Part shown: one piece after another, positions 1-5,948 of the stretch | Numbering within the stretch: position 1 is the stretch's first letter | Layout: each line of letters starts with the position of its first letter | Assembly (NCBI GenBank): GCA_903870955.1 | Contig: CAIQEX010000780.1 | Coordinates: 1 to 9,356, forward strand | Direction of reading: 5' to 3' | Source of the DNA: an uncultured beta proteobacterium | Lineage (GTDB): Bacteria; Pseudomonadota; Gammaproteobacteria; Burkholderiales; Burkholderiaceae_C | Length of the DNA: 9,356 nt | Position numbers and translations under genes: made by a program | The notes under the pieces: generated by a model | Seen by the model: the letters and a program-made list of their open reading frames with translations, nothing else | Told to the model about the DNA's origin: nothing | Database searches by the model: none

Positions 1-570
1 GCTGTTTTGGCCGCTGGTTTTGGCGTAACCGCCCAAGCACAACTCATCGGAAGCGTGACCGCCAGCCCGGCGACTGTCAAAGTGGGTGAGCCGGTTACGG
101 TGACTGCCAACGTGGACGTGGTTGGTGGAAACTACTGCGGCTTTTCTGTTTTTTATGGTGACGGCAAGAACGCCGACGGTTACAGCGACCCCGGTCATCC
201 CACGCCGATGGTCACCACCCACACCTATGCCAAGGCCGGCACTTACACCATCAGCATGGGCGGACGCAATGTGGAGTCGCATCCCAACTGTGGCGGTGGC
301 GACAAGTTTGCAACGGTCACGGTGACAGAAGGTGCCAAGGCTGCAGTTCCGGCCGCCGCCGTTGCAGCGGCAACCGCCGCAAAGCCCGCCGCTGCCGCAG
401 CGGTGTGCGCCGCACCCTGGAAACTGTCTGGCAAGGTAAACGCCAAAACCGGTGCCTACACCTGTGTAGCCAAGGCAAAGACCGCTGTACCTGAACCCAA
501 GCCAGCCTGCCCCGGCGATCTGACTTATTTCGAAAACGCCAAGAAGGGTCAGTTCGGCTGCAAGCCTTGA
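1..570 (+). CDS. Exported PKD-like domain protein with Ala-rich linker and two Cys-bounded C-terminal motifs (5' end missing)
   Basis: The reading frame is open from base 1, so the true start lies outside the window; 189 residues are visible. The first 13 codons look like the end of a signal peptide, with an AQA|QL cleavage site, so export to the periplasm or cell surface is likely. Residues about 17-110 resemble a PKD/Ig-like beta sandwich: a GDG turn at 53-55 and an HTYxxxGTYT strand at 74-83 are typical. Two cysteines inside it (46 and 97) could form a disulfide. An Ala-rich linker (about 112-135) leads to two short Cys-bounded motifs, 136-155 and 170-187, both ending in NAKxGx(Y/F)xC. PKD domains usually mediate protein or carbohydrate contacts, and nothing here suggests an enzyme. 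Substrate and role are unknown. It is followed after 69 bases by the VOC gene, with a possible hairpin between. Confidence 0.75.
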   Translation, partial: AVLAAGFGVTAQAQLIGSVTASPATVKVGEPVTVTANVDVVGGNYCGFSVFYGDGKNADGYSDPGHPTPMVTTHTYAKAGTYTISMGGRNVESHPNCGGGDKFATVTVTEGAKAAVPAAAVAAATAAKPAAAAAVCAAPWKLSGKVNAKTGAYTCVAKAKTAVPEPKPACPGDLTYFENAKKGQFGCKP

Positions 571-583
571 TAGGCTGATTGCG

Positions 584-626
584 ATGGGTGGGTTGGTGGT
601 GCGTCCCGAAGTCGAAAACCACCCAT
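584..626 (+). terminator. Possible hairpin after the PKD-protein gene
   Basis: An 8-bp perfect inverted repeat, ATGGGTGG (584-591) with CCACCCAT (619-626), lies 14 bases after the stop codon. An alternative inner pairing is GGTGGT (595-600) with ACCACC (618-623). Only a weak run of T follows, and the ribosome binding site of the next gene begins a few bases later. It may be a weak terminator or simply chance pairing. Confidence 0.3.
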
Positions 627-635
627 TTCAGGAGA

Positions 636-642
636 GAACTTG
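636..642 (+). promoter_or_regulatory. Start-deciding region for the VOC gene (TTG codon behind AGGAG)
   Basis: AGGAGAG at 630-636 precedes a TTG codon at 640-642. The spacing is right for a Shine-Dalgarno site, and the encoded MPQSIGLVSVLV begins directly with the first beta strand of the VOC fold, so the non-ATG start is well supported. Confidence 0.6.
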
Positions 643-1071
643 CCGCAATCCATTGGACTGGTTTCCGTATTGGTTCGTGACTACGACGAGGCCATTGCGT
701 TTTACGTCGGCGTGCTGGGTTTTTCTCTCATAGAAGACTCCCGACTACCCGGGGAGAGCAAACGCTGGGTCGTTGTGGCACCTGCCGACGTCAGCGGTTC
801 AAATGGTTCAAAGGGCTCAAAGGGTGCGCAGATTTTGTTGGCACAGGCGACCGGCGATCAACAAGTCGCACACATCGGCAATCAAACCGGTGGCCGTGTC
901 TTTCTGTTTCTTTATACCGACGATTTTGAGCGGGATTACGCGAATTACCAGAGTCGAGGCGTCAAGTTCGTTCGCGAAAAGGTGCGTGAGTCCTATGGGA
1001 CGGTAGCCGTCTTTCAGGACCTCTATGGGAATTCCTGGGATCTGATCCAGCTGCACCATTCCGCGTTGTAA
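640..1071 (+). CDS. VOC family protein (glyoxalase/bleomycin-resistance fold)
   Basis: This 143-residue protein has the two-module beta-alpha-beta-beta-beta fold pattern of the vicinal oxygen chelate superfamily. The first module shows VSVLVRDYDEAIAFY...LGF (residues 8-28) and the second ends with VFQDLYGNSWDLIQL. The TTG start at 640 is chosen because AGGAG (630-634) lies 5 bases upstream; no better ATG is present. The family includes glyoxalases, dioxygenases and antibiotic-binding proteins. The usual metal ligands are not clear here: the first His position is hydrophobic and the usual C-terminal Glu is replaced in the WDLI segment, so a specific reaction cannot be assigned. A Gly/Ser/Lys insert (GSNGSKGSKG, residues 53-62), encoded by imperfect 9-base repeats, extends a loop after the RWVVVAP strand. 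It appears to be transcribed alone, with a GC-rich hairpin right after its stop. Confidence 0.85.
   Translation: MPQSIGLVSVLVRDYDEAIAFYVGVLGFSLIEDSRLPGESKRWVVVAPADVSGSNGSKGSKGAQILLAQATGDQQVAHIGNQTGGRVFLFLYTDDFERDYANYQSRGVKFVREKVRESYGTVAVFQDLYGNSWDLIQLHHSAL
798..827 (+). repeat. Imperfect 9-base tandem repeat inside the VOC gene
   Basis: About three copies of a 9-base unit (GGTTCAAAT, GGTTCAAAG, GGCTCAAAG, then GGT) run in frame and encode Gly-Ser-Asn-Gly-Ser-Lys-Gly-Ser-Lys-Gly. Each unit adds three residues, so copy-number change would preserve the frame. The repeat sits in a loop where VOC relatives normally have a short turn. Confidence 0.7.
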
Positions 1072-1076
1072 TTAAT

Positions 1077-1109
1077 GGCCAGCGGCGCTATCGTGCGACG
1101 CCCTTGGCC
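1077..1109 (+). terminator. GC-rich hairpin after the VOC gene
   Basis: GGCCAGCGGCG (1077-1087) can pair with CGCCCTTGGCC (1099-1109) with one mismatch and one G-T pair, leaving an 11-base loop. It begins 6 bases after the VOC stop codon. There is no T-tract after it, so it would be an atypical intrinsic terminator or an RNA 3'-end stabiliser. The rest of the 1072-1270 gap holds no convincing promoter or small gene that I can see. Confidence 0.35.
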
Positions 1110-1270
1110 CCGCTACGTAGTTGCGCATAGGTTTTAGACCATTTGCGCCCCTATGATGGCGAGTCTGGCTTCTTTATCACCGAAAATGAGCCGGTTTTGG
1201 TCAGCAGGACTGCTTGTCTCCTGGATAAGCCGTTGCAGCCTTACGTTTCAGCATCCATCCAGAAATAAAT

Positions 1271-2368
1271 ATGACGACATCGCCCACACTTTGCATAAGC
1301 CCTTCAGCCAACCGACTGACCCAAGATCAACTTGCGCAGCGACTGCTCAACCCCGGATTCGGCCGCGTTTTCACGGAACACATGGTCGTTATTCCTTACC
1401 AGGACGATGCGTGGCAGCAGGGGGAACTCAAGGCCTACGGTCCCTTGAGCCTGGATCCATCCACCTCCGCGCTGCACTACGGCCAAGCCATCTTTGAGGG
1501 GTTCAAAGCCTTTGGTCAGGACGACGGCAGCATAAAAACTTTCCGTCCCCAAGCCAATGCCGAGCGCTTTAACCGCAGCGCCCGGCGTCTGGCGATGCCC
1601 GATTTACCGGTCGAGCGTTTCATCGAAGCGGCGGACGAATTGATCCGTATGGATCGCGCCTGGGTACCCCGGAATTCGGGTGAAAGTCTCTACCTTCGCC
1701 CCCTGATGTTTGCCACCGATGCATTCCTGGGCGTACGGCCTTCCCTGTCGTATCTGTTTGTCTTGTTTGCTTCGCCGGCTGGCGCGTATTTTGCCAACGG
1801 TGTTCACCCGGTCACGGTGTGGATCAGCGAGGACTATGTGCGTGCTGCATCGGGCGGAACCGGCGAAGCAAAGTGCGCCGGAAACTATGCTGCCAGCTTG
1901 GTCGCCCAAGCCCAGGCCAAGGAAATGGGCTGCGAGCAAGTCGTCTGGCTGGACGCCGCAAAGCGCGAATACATCGAAGAAATGGGCGGTATGAACCTGT
2001 TCTTCGTGAGTCGGGAGAATGGCAAGACGATTGTCGCTACGCCTGAATTGTCCGGCACCCTGTTGCCGGGGATTACCCGCCTGAGCGTGCTGCAACTGGC
2101 GAAAGATCTCGGCTTTGAGGCGGTCGAACGCAAGCTGAGCGTCACGCAATGGCGTGAGGAAATTGCCGATGGCCGGATGACCGAAGTGTTCGCCTGCGGC
2201 ACTGCAGCGGTGATCACGCCGGTTGGGCATGTCAAGGCGAAAGGTTTTGAAATGCAGATCAACAACGGCCAGAACGGGGAGGTGACGATGGCCTTGCGCG
2301 ACGCCTTGCTCAATATTCAACACGGCAAAGCGCCTGATCGGCACGGCTGGATGCACAGCGTCTGTTAG
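1271..2368 (+). CDS. ilvE: Branched-chain amino acid aminotransferase (PLP fold type IV)
   Basis: The 365-residue product transfers the amino group between glutamate and the 2-keto acids of valine, leucine and isoleucine, the last step of their synthesis, in the cytoplasm. Residues 66-80 (SALHYGQAIFEGFKA) are the conserved substrate-entry segment. K201 in GEAKCAGNYAAS is the expected PLP Schiff-base lysine, and EEMGGMNLFFV (236-246) holds the glutamate that contacts the cofactor ring nitrogen. R143 in LYLRPLMFATD is also typical. The length matches the longer, eukaryote-like BCAT subfamily (about 350-370 residues) rather than the roughly 310-residue Escherichia coli IlvE. The ATG at 1271 has only a weak purine-rich upstream stretch (AGAAATAAAT), but the conserved N-terminal segment begins soon after it. 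No leader peptide or attenuator is evident upstream. Its stop lies 3 bases from the stop of the convergent amidotransferase gene. Confidence 0.95.
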   Translation: MTTSPTLCISPSANRLTQDQLAQRLLNPGFGRVFTEHMVVIPYQDDAWQQGELKAYGPLSLDPSTSALHYGQAIFEGFKAFGQDDGSIKTFRPQANAERFNRSARRLAMPDLPVERFIEAADELIRMDRAWVPRNSGESLYLRPLMFATDAFLGVRPSLSYLFVLFASPAGAYFANGVHPVTVWISEDYVRAASGGTGEAKCAGNYAASLVAQAQAKEMGCEQVVWLDAAKREYIEEMGGMNLFFVSRENGKTIVATPELSGTLLPGITRLSVLQLAKDLGFEAVERKLSVTQWREEIADGRMTEVFACGTAAVITPVGHVKAKGFEMQINNGQNGEVTMALRDALLNIQHGKAPDRHGWMHSVC

Positions 2369-2371
2369 CCC

Positions 2372-3154
2372 CTAAACCAGCAGCGCCCCATCGCAAAAAG
2401 CCCGTAATTCGCCGGGCTGCATCGCCACCCAATCCTCGTTGGTGGTGAGCGGTTCGGTCACCACAATGGCCAAGCGGTCCTGCGGGCCATTCAAAACGGC
2501 CAGGTCCACGCTGACGTCTTCGTCTTTGAGTTGGACTTCACTGAACGGGTACTGCCGCAGCACGTAGTGCAGCTTGGTGCTGGCATGGGCCCAGAGTGCC
2601 TGGCCGTTGCTGAGCAAAAAATTGAAGGTGCCGTGCTTGGCAATCCTGGGTGCCAGTTCAGCCAGGGTGTGGGTCAGTTCCTCGACCGAGGGAACGTTGG
2701 CATGTGACTTATTCAACTCCTGCATCAGCCAACAAAAAGCCAACTCGCTGTCGGTGCTGCCCACGGGCCGAAAACTGCCATGCAGGGGCGGGTTGAAGTC
2801 CTTCAGGTCGCCGTTGTGGGCGAAGAACCAATAGCGGCCCCAAAGTTCACGCACAAAGGGGTGGCAGTTCTCCAGGGTGACCGCGCCCACCGTGGCCTTG
2901 CGCACGTGGGCCACCACGTTGTGACTTTTGATCGGGTAGGTGCGCAGCATGTGGGCGATGGGGGAGGTGGCCGCACTCTCCTTGTCGACAAAGTGGCGTG
3001 CCGCTCGGCCCGGGGTCTGACCATCAGCCTCGAAGAAGGCAATGCCCCAGCCATCCGAGTGGTGGTCAGTACACCCTCCGCGTTGCGAAAACCCGGTAAA
3101 ACTCAAGGTCAGACTGGCTGGCAGCCGACTGTTCATCCCTAGCAATTGGCACAT
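2372..3154 (-). CDS. yafJ: Class II glutamine amidotransferase, YafJ-like
   Basis: The 260-residue protein matches the stand-alone class II (Ntn-type) glutamine amidotransferases, which resemble E. coli YafJ almost end to end as I recall its sequence. Cys2 follows the initiator Met and would be the N-terminal nucleophile after Met removal, which fixes the start at 3154. Other expected residues, by analogy with GlmS, are R85 (VVAHVRKAT), N114-G115 (AHNGDL) for the oxyanion hole, and D135 (STDSE). DGWGIAF (34-40) and the PFVRELWGR segment are typical of this family. These enzymes hydrolyse glutamine to glutamate and ammonia; no synthase domain is attached and the acceptor for this subgroup is not established. 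A possible ribosome site, GGGAG, is about 12 bases upstream, which is rather far. The gene converges on ilvE and lies 133 bases downstream of the tautomerase gene. Confidence 0.92.
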   Translation of the reverse strand: MCQLLGMNSRLPASLTLSFTGFSQRGGCTDHHSDGWGIAFFEADGQTPGRAARHFVDKESAATSPIAHMLRTYPIKSHNVVAHVRKATVGAVTLENCHPFVRELWGRYWFFAHNGDLKDFNPPLHGSFRPVGSTDSELAFCWLMQELNKSHANVPSVEELTHTLAELAPRIAKHGTFNFLLSNGQALWAHASTKLHYVLRQYPFSEVQLKDEDVSVDLAVLNGPQDRLAIVVTEPLTTNEDWVAMQPGELRAFCDGALLV

Positions 3155-3197
3155 GCGATCAGTTTACTCCCGCTGGTTGTTCCCATTCCATTGGCAC

Positions 3198-3275
3198 ATC
3201 AACCGTAAACGCGAAAGCCCGCCGCTGACAGTGCTAACGGCACGGCAAGGTGGGCTGACACAGTGCACGGTTGAT
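3198..3275. repeat. Separated 9-base inverted repeat upstream of the amidotransferase gene
   Basis: ATCAACCGT (3198-3206) and ACGGTTGAT (3267-3275) are perfect inverted copies 60 bases apart, in the 133-base gap (3155-3287) between the tautomerase and amidotransferase genes. A match this short could be chance. I see no convincing promoter elements in this gap, though the amidotransferase may be transcribed from here. Confidence 0.25.
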
Positions 3276-3287
3276 TTGACAATGGCA

Positions 3288-3479
3288 TCAGCTCCTGGGT
3301 TCGGTCCAGAGCTTACCGCCTGTGGCCCAGTTCTCGCGCTTCACATCGGTAATCAGAATATCCACCGACTCCGGTGAACCACCCAGCACCTCCACAGTGA
3401 TGCGGGTGATTTCCTGCACCAACTTGCGCTTTTGCTCAATGGTGCGGCCTTCGATCATTTCAATGTGGTAAGTCGGCAT
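3288..3479 (-). CDS. 4-oxalocrotonate tautomerase family protein
   Basis: The 63-residue protein is the usual size for the small tautomerases, which work as hexamers in the cytoplasm. The start at 3479 is chosen over an ATG 30 bases further upstream for two reasons: it places the catalytic proline directly after Met (MPTYHIEMIEGR), and AAGGA lies just upstream at good spacing. Counting Pro as 1, Arg11 of the EGR motif is present. The second active-site arginine of classical 4-oxalocrotonate tautomerase (Arg39) is replaced by Asp39, and Phe50 by Trp50, so the classical catechol-pathway reaction is doubtful. No degradation-pathway genes are nearby. It should be called a tautomerase-fold protein of unknown substrate. 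It may be co-transcribed with the amidotransferase gene 133 bases downstream. Confidence 0.9.
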   Translation of the reverse strand: MPTYHIEMIEGRTIEQKRKLVQEITRITVEVLGGSPESVDILITDVKRENWATGGKLWTEPRS

Positions 3480-3499
3480 GGTTTTCCTTCTAGAAGAGT

Positions 3500-3526
3500 G
3501 CGCGTGCACAAAGCCATGTCACGCGC
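3500..3526. promoter_or_regulatory. Strong inverted repeat in the divergent control region
   Basis: GCGCGTG (3500-3506) pairs with CACGCGC (3520-3526); with one bulged C the stem extends by ACA/TGT to 10 bp around a 6-base loop. It lies between the divergently transcribed tautomerase (start 3479) and glycosyltransferase (start about 3548). It could be an operator or a hairpin in one of the two leaders. Confidence 0.45.
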
Positions 3527-3532
3527 GGTTTA

Positions 3533-3542
3533 GACTGCAGTC
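3533..3542. promoter_or_regulatory. Perfect 10-bp palindrome before the glycosyltransferase gene
   Basis: GACTGCAGTC is self-complementary over all 10 bases and ends 5 bases before the first candidate ATG of the glycosyltransferase. A dyad at this position is a reasonable place for a regulator to bind, but no recognised consensus is matched. Confidence 0.3.
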
Positions 3543-3547
3543 ATTGT

Positions 3548-5155
3548 ATGGATGGACGGCCTGCCTTGACCCTATTGAATTCGCATATGCAAATGCCCCC
3601 CCGGTTGCCGCAGCGCCTGCGCTGGCTGTTGGCTCTGGTGTTTGTCTTGCATGCGCTGCTGGGCGCGAATCTGGGATTGTCAGTGGATGAAGCCCACTAT
3701 GCCCTCTACGCCGCGCATCCGGCCCTAAGCTATTTTGATCACCCTCCGCTGGTTGGTTGGGTGCAATGGCCTCTGGTTGCATTGGGTTCGCCTACCGCCC
3801 TGCTGCGCCTGGTGCCGGGATTGTTTTGGTTGGGCACCGTGTTGTTGGTGTACCGGGTCACGCTGCGCATGGCTGTGGCAGCGCAATCTGCGCAACCACA
3901 GGCCGCGCATGCGCAGGCCGTGCAATCCGGCTTCTGGGCGGTTGCGGTTCTGCTGCTGGCGCCGCTGCTGCACATTTTGGGTATTGGTCTGTTGCCCGAT
4001 ACCTTGCTGATGTTCTGGTCAGTGGTCCTGATGTGGCAGACCCTGCGCCTGATGGGGCGCACGCGGGTCGAAAGCGTGACGCAATGGTTGCTGCTCGGGG
4101 GCTTGTTGGGGCTGGCAGGCTTGAGCAAATACACCGCCATCTTTACCGCGCTAGCCGTCGCCCTGTGCCTGCTTTCAGCGCATGGCTTGGCGGTGTTGCG
4201 CAAGCCAGGATTGTGGTTGGCGGTGCTGCTTGCCTTGCTGCTGGTCAGTCCGGTGGCAATCTGGAATGCGCAGAACCATTGGGTGTCCTTCGTCTACCAA
4301 GCCAAGCATGGTGCGGGCAGCAGTTGGCAGGCCTTGCATTTGTTGCGTTTTTTGCTGGTCCAAGTGCTGGCCTTTGGCCCTTTGCTGTGGTGGGGACTGC
4401 TTGGTTTGCGAGGTGTGGCCCGGCCGCAGCGCATGGTGACGGGCTTCTTCCTTATTCCATTCGCGGTGCTGGCCTATTTGTCGGGTGGCGGCTCCAGCCT
4501 GCCGCATTGGACTGCGCCAGCTTGGGTGGCGCTGGCGCCATTTGCGGGCATTGGCTTGGCACGCACCTGGGCTTCCGGTGCGCGGTTCAAGGTGCAGCTA
4601 CTGGCGTTGTTGCAAGCGTTGGCCTGCGTGGCTCTGCCTGCCATCATGCTGAGCGCCGGCATGCCTTTTATGGAAGGCAAGACCGCCAGCTTGGAATCCA
4701 GCGATGCGCCCAATCCCTTTGCTGACCTGCATGGATGGGAGGCTGCCGGAGCGCGCGCGAAAGACTTGGCCGCACAACAGGGGCTGGATACGGTGGCCGT
4801 GCAGAACTGGACGCTGGCCAGCCGGATTGGCTGGTATGCGCGACCGCTCAAGGTACATGTGCTGGAAGACCGCTTTGACCAGTTCGATTTGTGGGCTGGC
4901 AAGCTGCCTGTGGGTGGCAGCGCCCTGTTGGTGGACTGGTCGCAGTTGCCCTACGAGACGCCCATCGGTGCCAATGGTTTCACCCAGTGCAGCAAGCTCG
5001 ACCATCTGGCGGTGCAGCGTTTGGGTTACGCGGTTTCCAGCTTTGATTTTTATGCCTGTAACGGCTGGTCGGGTCAACCCATGCCGCGCCTCAAATCCGC
5101 AGCTTCCAAAGAGGCCGCACCTGGATCCACTTCAAGTGGATTTCCCAAGCCTTGA
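3548..5155 (+). CDS. GT39/ArnT-like membrane glycosyltransferase (PMT_2 family)
   Basis: This very hydrophobic protein of 535 residues (520-522 if ATG 3587 or 3593 is used) has many predicted membrane helices and a soluble C-terminal part from about residue 375. After the first helix come two family signatures: LSVDEAHYAL (44-53), holding the Asp-Glu pair expected at the catalytic site, and YFDHPPLVGW (62-71). A periplasmic GGGSSLPHWTAPAW segment follows near 318-331. Such enzymes take a sugar from a polyprenyl-phosphate carrier and attach it to a lipid or protein on the outer face of the inner membrane; ArnT, which adds aminoarabinose to lipid A, is the best-known relative. No arn genes are nearby, so donor and acceptor are unknown. 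No clear Shine-Dalgarno site distinguishes the start codons. The stop is one base before the next gene's ATG, so the two are probably translationally coupled. Confidence 0.88.
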   Translation: MDGRPALTLLNSHMQMPPRLPQRLRWLLALVFVLHALLGANLGLSVDEAHYALYAAHPALSYFDHPPLVGWVQWPLVALGSPTALLRLVPGLFWLGTVLLVYRVTLRMAVAAQSAQPQAAHAQAVQSGFWAVAVLLLAPLLHILGIGLLPDTLLMFWSVVLMWQTLRLMGRTRVESVTQWLLLGGLLGLAGLSKYTAIFTALAVALCLLSAHGLAVLRKPGLWLAVLLALLLVSPVAIWNAQNHWVSFVYQAKHGAGSSWQALHLLRFLLVQVLAFGPLLWWGLLGLRGVARPQRMVTGFFLIPFAVLAYLSGGGSSLPHWTAPAWVALAPFAGIGLARTWASGARFKVQLLALLQALACVALPAIMLSAGMPFMEGKTASLESSDAPNPFADLHGWEAAGARAKDLAAQQGLDTVAVQNWTLASRIGWYARPLKVHVLEDRFDQFDLWAGKLPVGGSALLVDWSQLPYETPIGANGFTQCSKLDHLAVQRLGYAVSSFDFYACNGWSGQPMPRLKSAASKEAAPGSTSSGFPKP

Positions 5156-5156
5156 T

Positions 5157-5948
5157 ATGCGAAAACGATTTGCTCTTTTTCCCCTTCGACTGTGGCTCTT
5201 GCCGCTGCTAATCCTCGTGCTGTCAGCGCCCCTGTGGCTGCATGTCTGGGAGCCGGGCATGTTTTTGTTTTTGAATCAGTTGTGCGTGCCGGTGGCCGCA
5301 CCGGTCTGGACCAGTTTGTCCCTGATGGGCAATGCCTGGGGTGTTTTGGGCATTACCGCACCCTTGCTGTTGCGCGCGCCGCGCCTGATGTGGGCCTGGA
5401 TCTGTGCGGCACCTTTTGCGATTGTGTTCACGCGCATGGGCAAGGGTTTCCTGGTTAGCCCACGCCCTGCCGCCGAGATCGATAACACCCAGATGCGCAT
5501 CGTCGGCGAGGTGCTGCACAACGTCTCCATGCCCTCGGGCCACACCACCACAGCCTTTGCCGTGGCCGGTGCGATTTACTTTGCGCTCACGCCTGCGCAA
5601 CGCAAGCGACACTGGTGGATTCTGTTGCTGGCGGCTGGCACCGGTTTGTCGCGCATTGCCGTTGGCGCGCACTGGCCGGGCGATGTGGCGGTGGGTATCA
5701 GCCTGGGTCTGCTGGCCGGACTGTTGGGCAATGTGCTGCTGGCGACGGTGCCCGTGCGCTGCTTTGCACCCACACACTGGGCCATGCGGCTGATTGCCCT
5801 GCTGGTGCTTGCAGGGGTTTACTTTCTGGTGACCGACGAGTTGGACTTTGCCGAAAACCAGCCGACTCAATATTTGCTGGCTGCAGTGGGACTGGTCTCG
5901 GTCTTGGCCTTTGCCAGACGCAGCGCCAGCGCGCTCAAGGCTTCATAG
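5157..5948 (+). CDS. PAP2-superfamily membrane phosphatase
   Basis: This 263-residue membrane protein carries all three acid-phosphatase motifs of the PAP2 superfamily: KGFLVSPRP (96-104, the KX6RP pattern), PSGH (126-129), and SRIAVGAHWPGD (165-176, the SRX5HX3D pattern), with H172 the expected nucleophile. About six transmembrane helices are predicted by eye, the last near residues 237-254. Family members dephosphorylate lipids such as undecaprenyl pyrophosphate, phosphatidylglycerol phosphate or lipid A on the periplasmic side. The ATG at 5157 is one base after the glycosyltransferase stop, and the open frame further upstream is antisense or out-of-frame coding and was excluded. Pairing with a GT39 enzyme suggests a joint role in lipid carrier recycling or lipid A tailoring. 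Its last 82 bases overlap the end of the opposite-strand DUF2520 gene. Confidence 0.92.
   Translation: MRKRFALFPLRLWLLPLLILVLSAPLWLHVWEPGMFLFLNQLCVPVAAPVWTSLSLMGNAWGVLGITAPLLLRAPRLMWAWICAAPFAIVFTRMGKGFLVSPRPAAEIDNTQMRIVGEVLHNVSMPSGHTTTAFAVAGAIYFALTPAQRKRHWWILLLAAGTGLSRIAVGAHWPGDVAVGISLGLLAGLLGNVLLATVPVRCFAPTHWAMRLIALLVLAGVYFLVTDELDFAENQPTQYLLAAVGLVSVLAFARRSASALKAS

Noticed and set aside
1121..1157. TTGCGC and TATGAT as a promoter for ilvE.
   Set aside because: The spacing is 25 bases, far from the usual 16-18, and no better-spaced partner is present.
1604..2356. A 250-codon open frame antisense to ilvE.
   Set aside because: The ilvE frame carries all catalytic residues; long antisense frames are common in GC-rich coding DNA and this one shows no recognisable domain.
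3480..3509. Extension of the tautomerase to an upstream ATG at 3509.
   Set aside because: It would bury the catalytic N-terminal proline; the start at 3479 has its own ribosome site and matches the family's length.
3757..4725. A 322-codon plus-strand frame within the glycosyltransferase gene.
   Set aside because: It is a frame-shifted shadow of a gene with clear GT39 signatures; its Gly/Ala/Cys-rich translation has no recognisable motif.
4704..5156. Open frame extending the PAP2 protein by 151 residues at its N-terminus.
   Set aside because: It lies out of frame inside the glycosyltransferase gene and its translation is Arg/Trp/Cys-rich without family similarity; the PAP2 membrane topology begins at the ATG at 5157.
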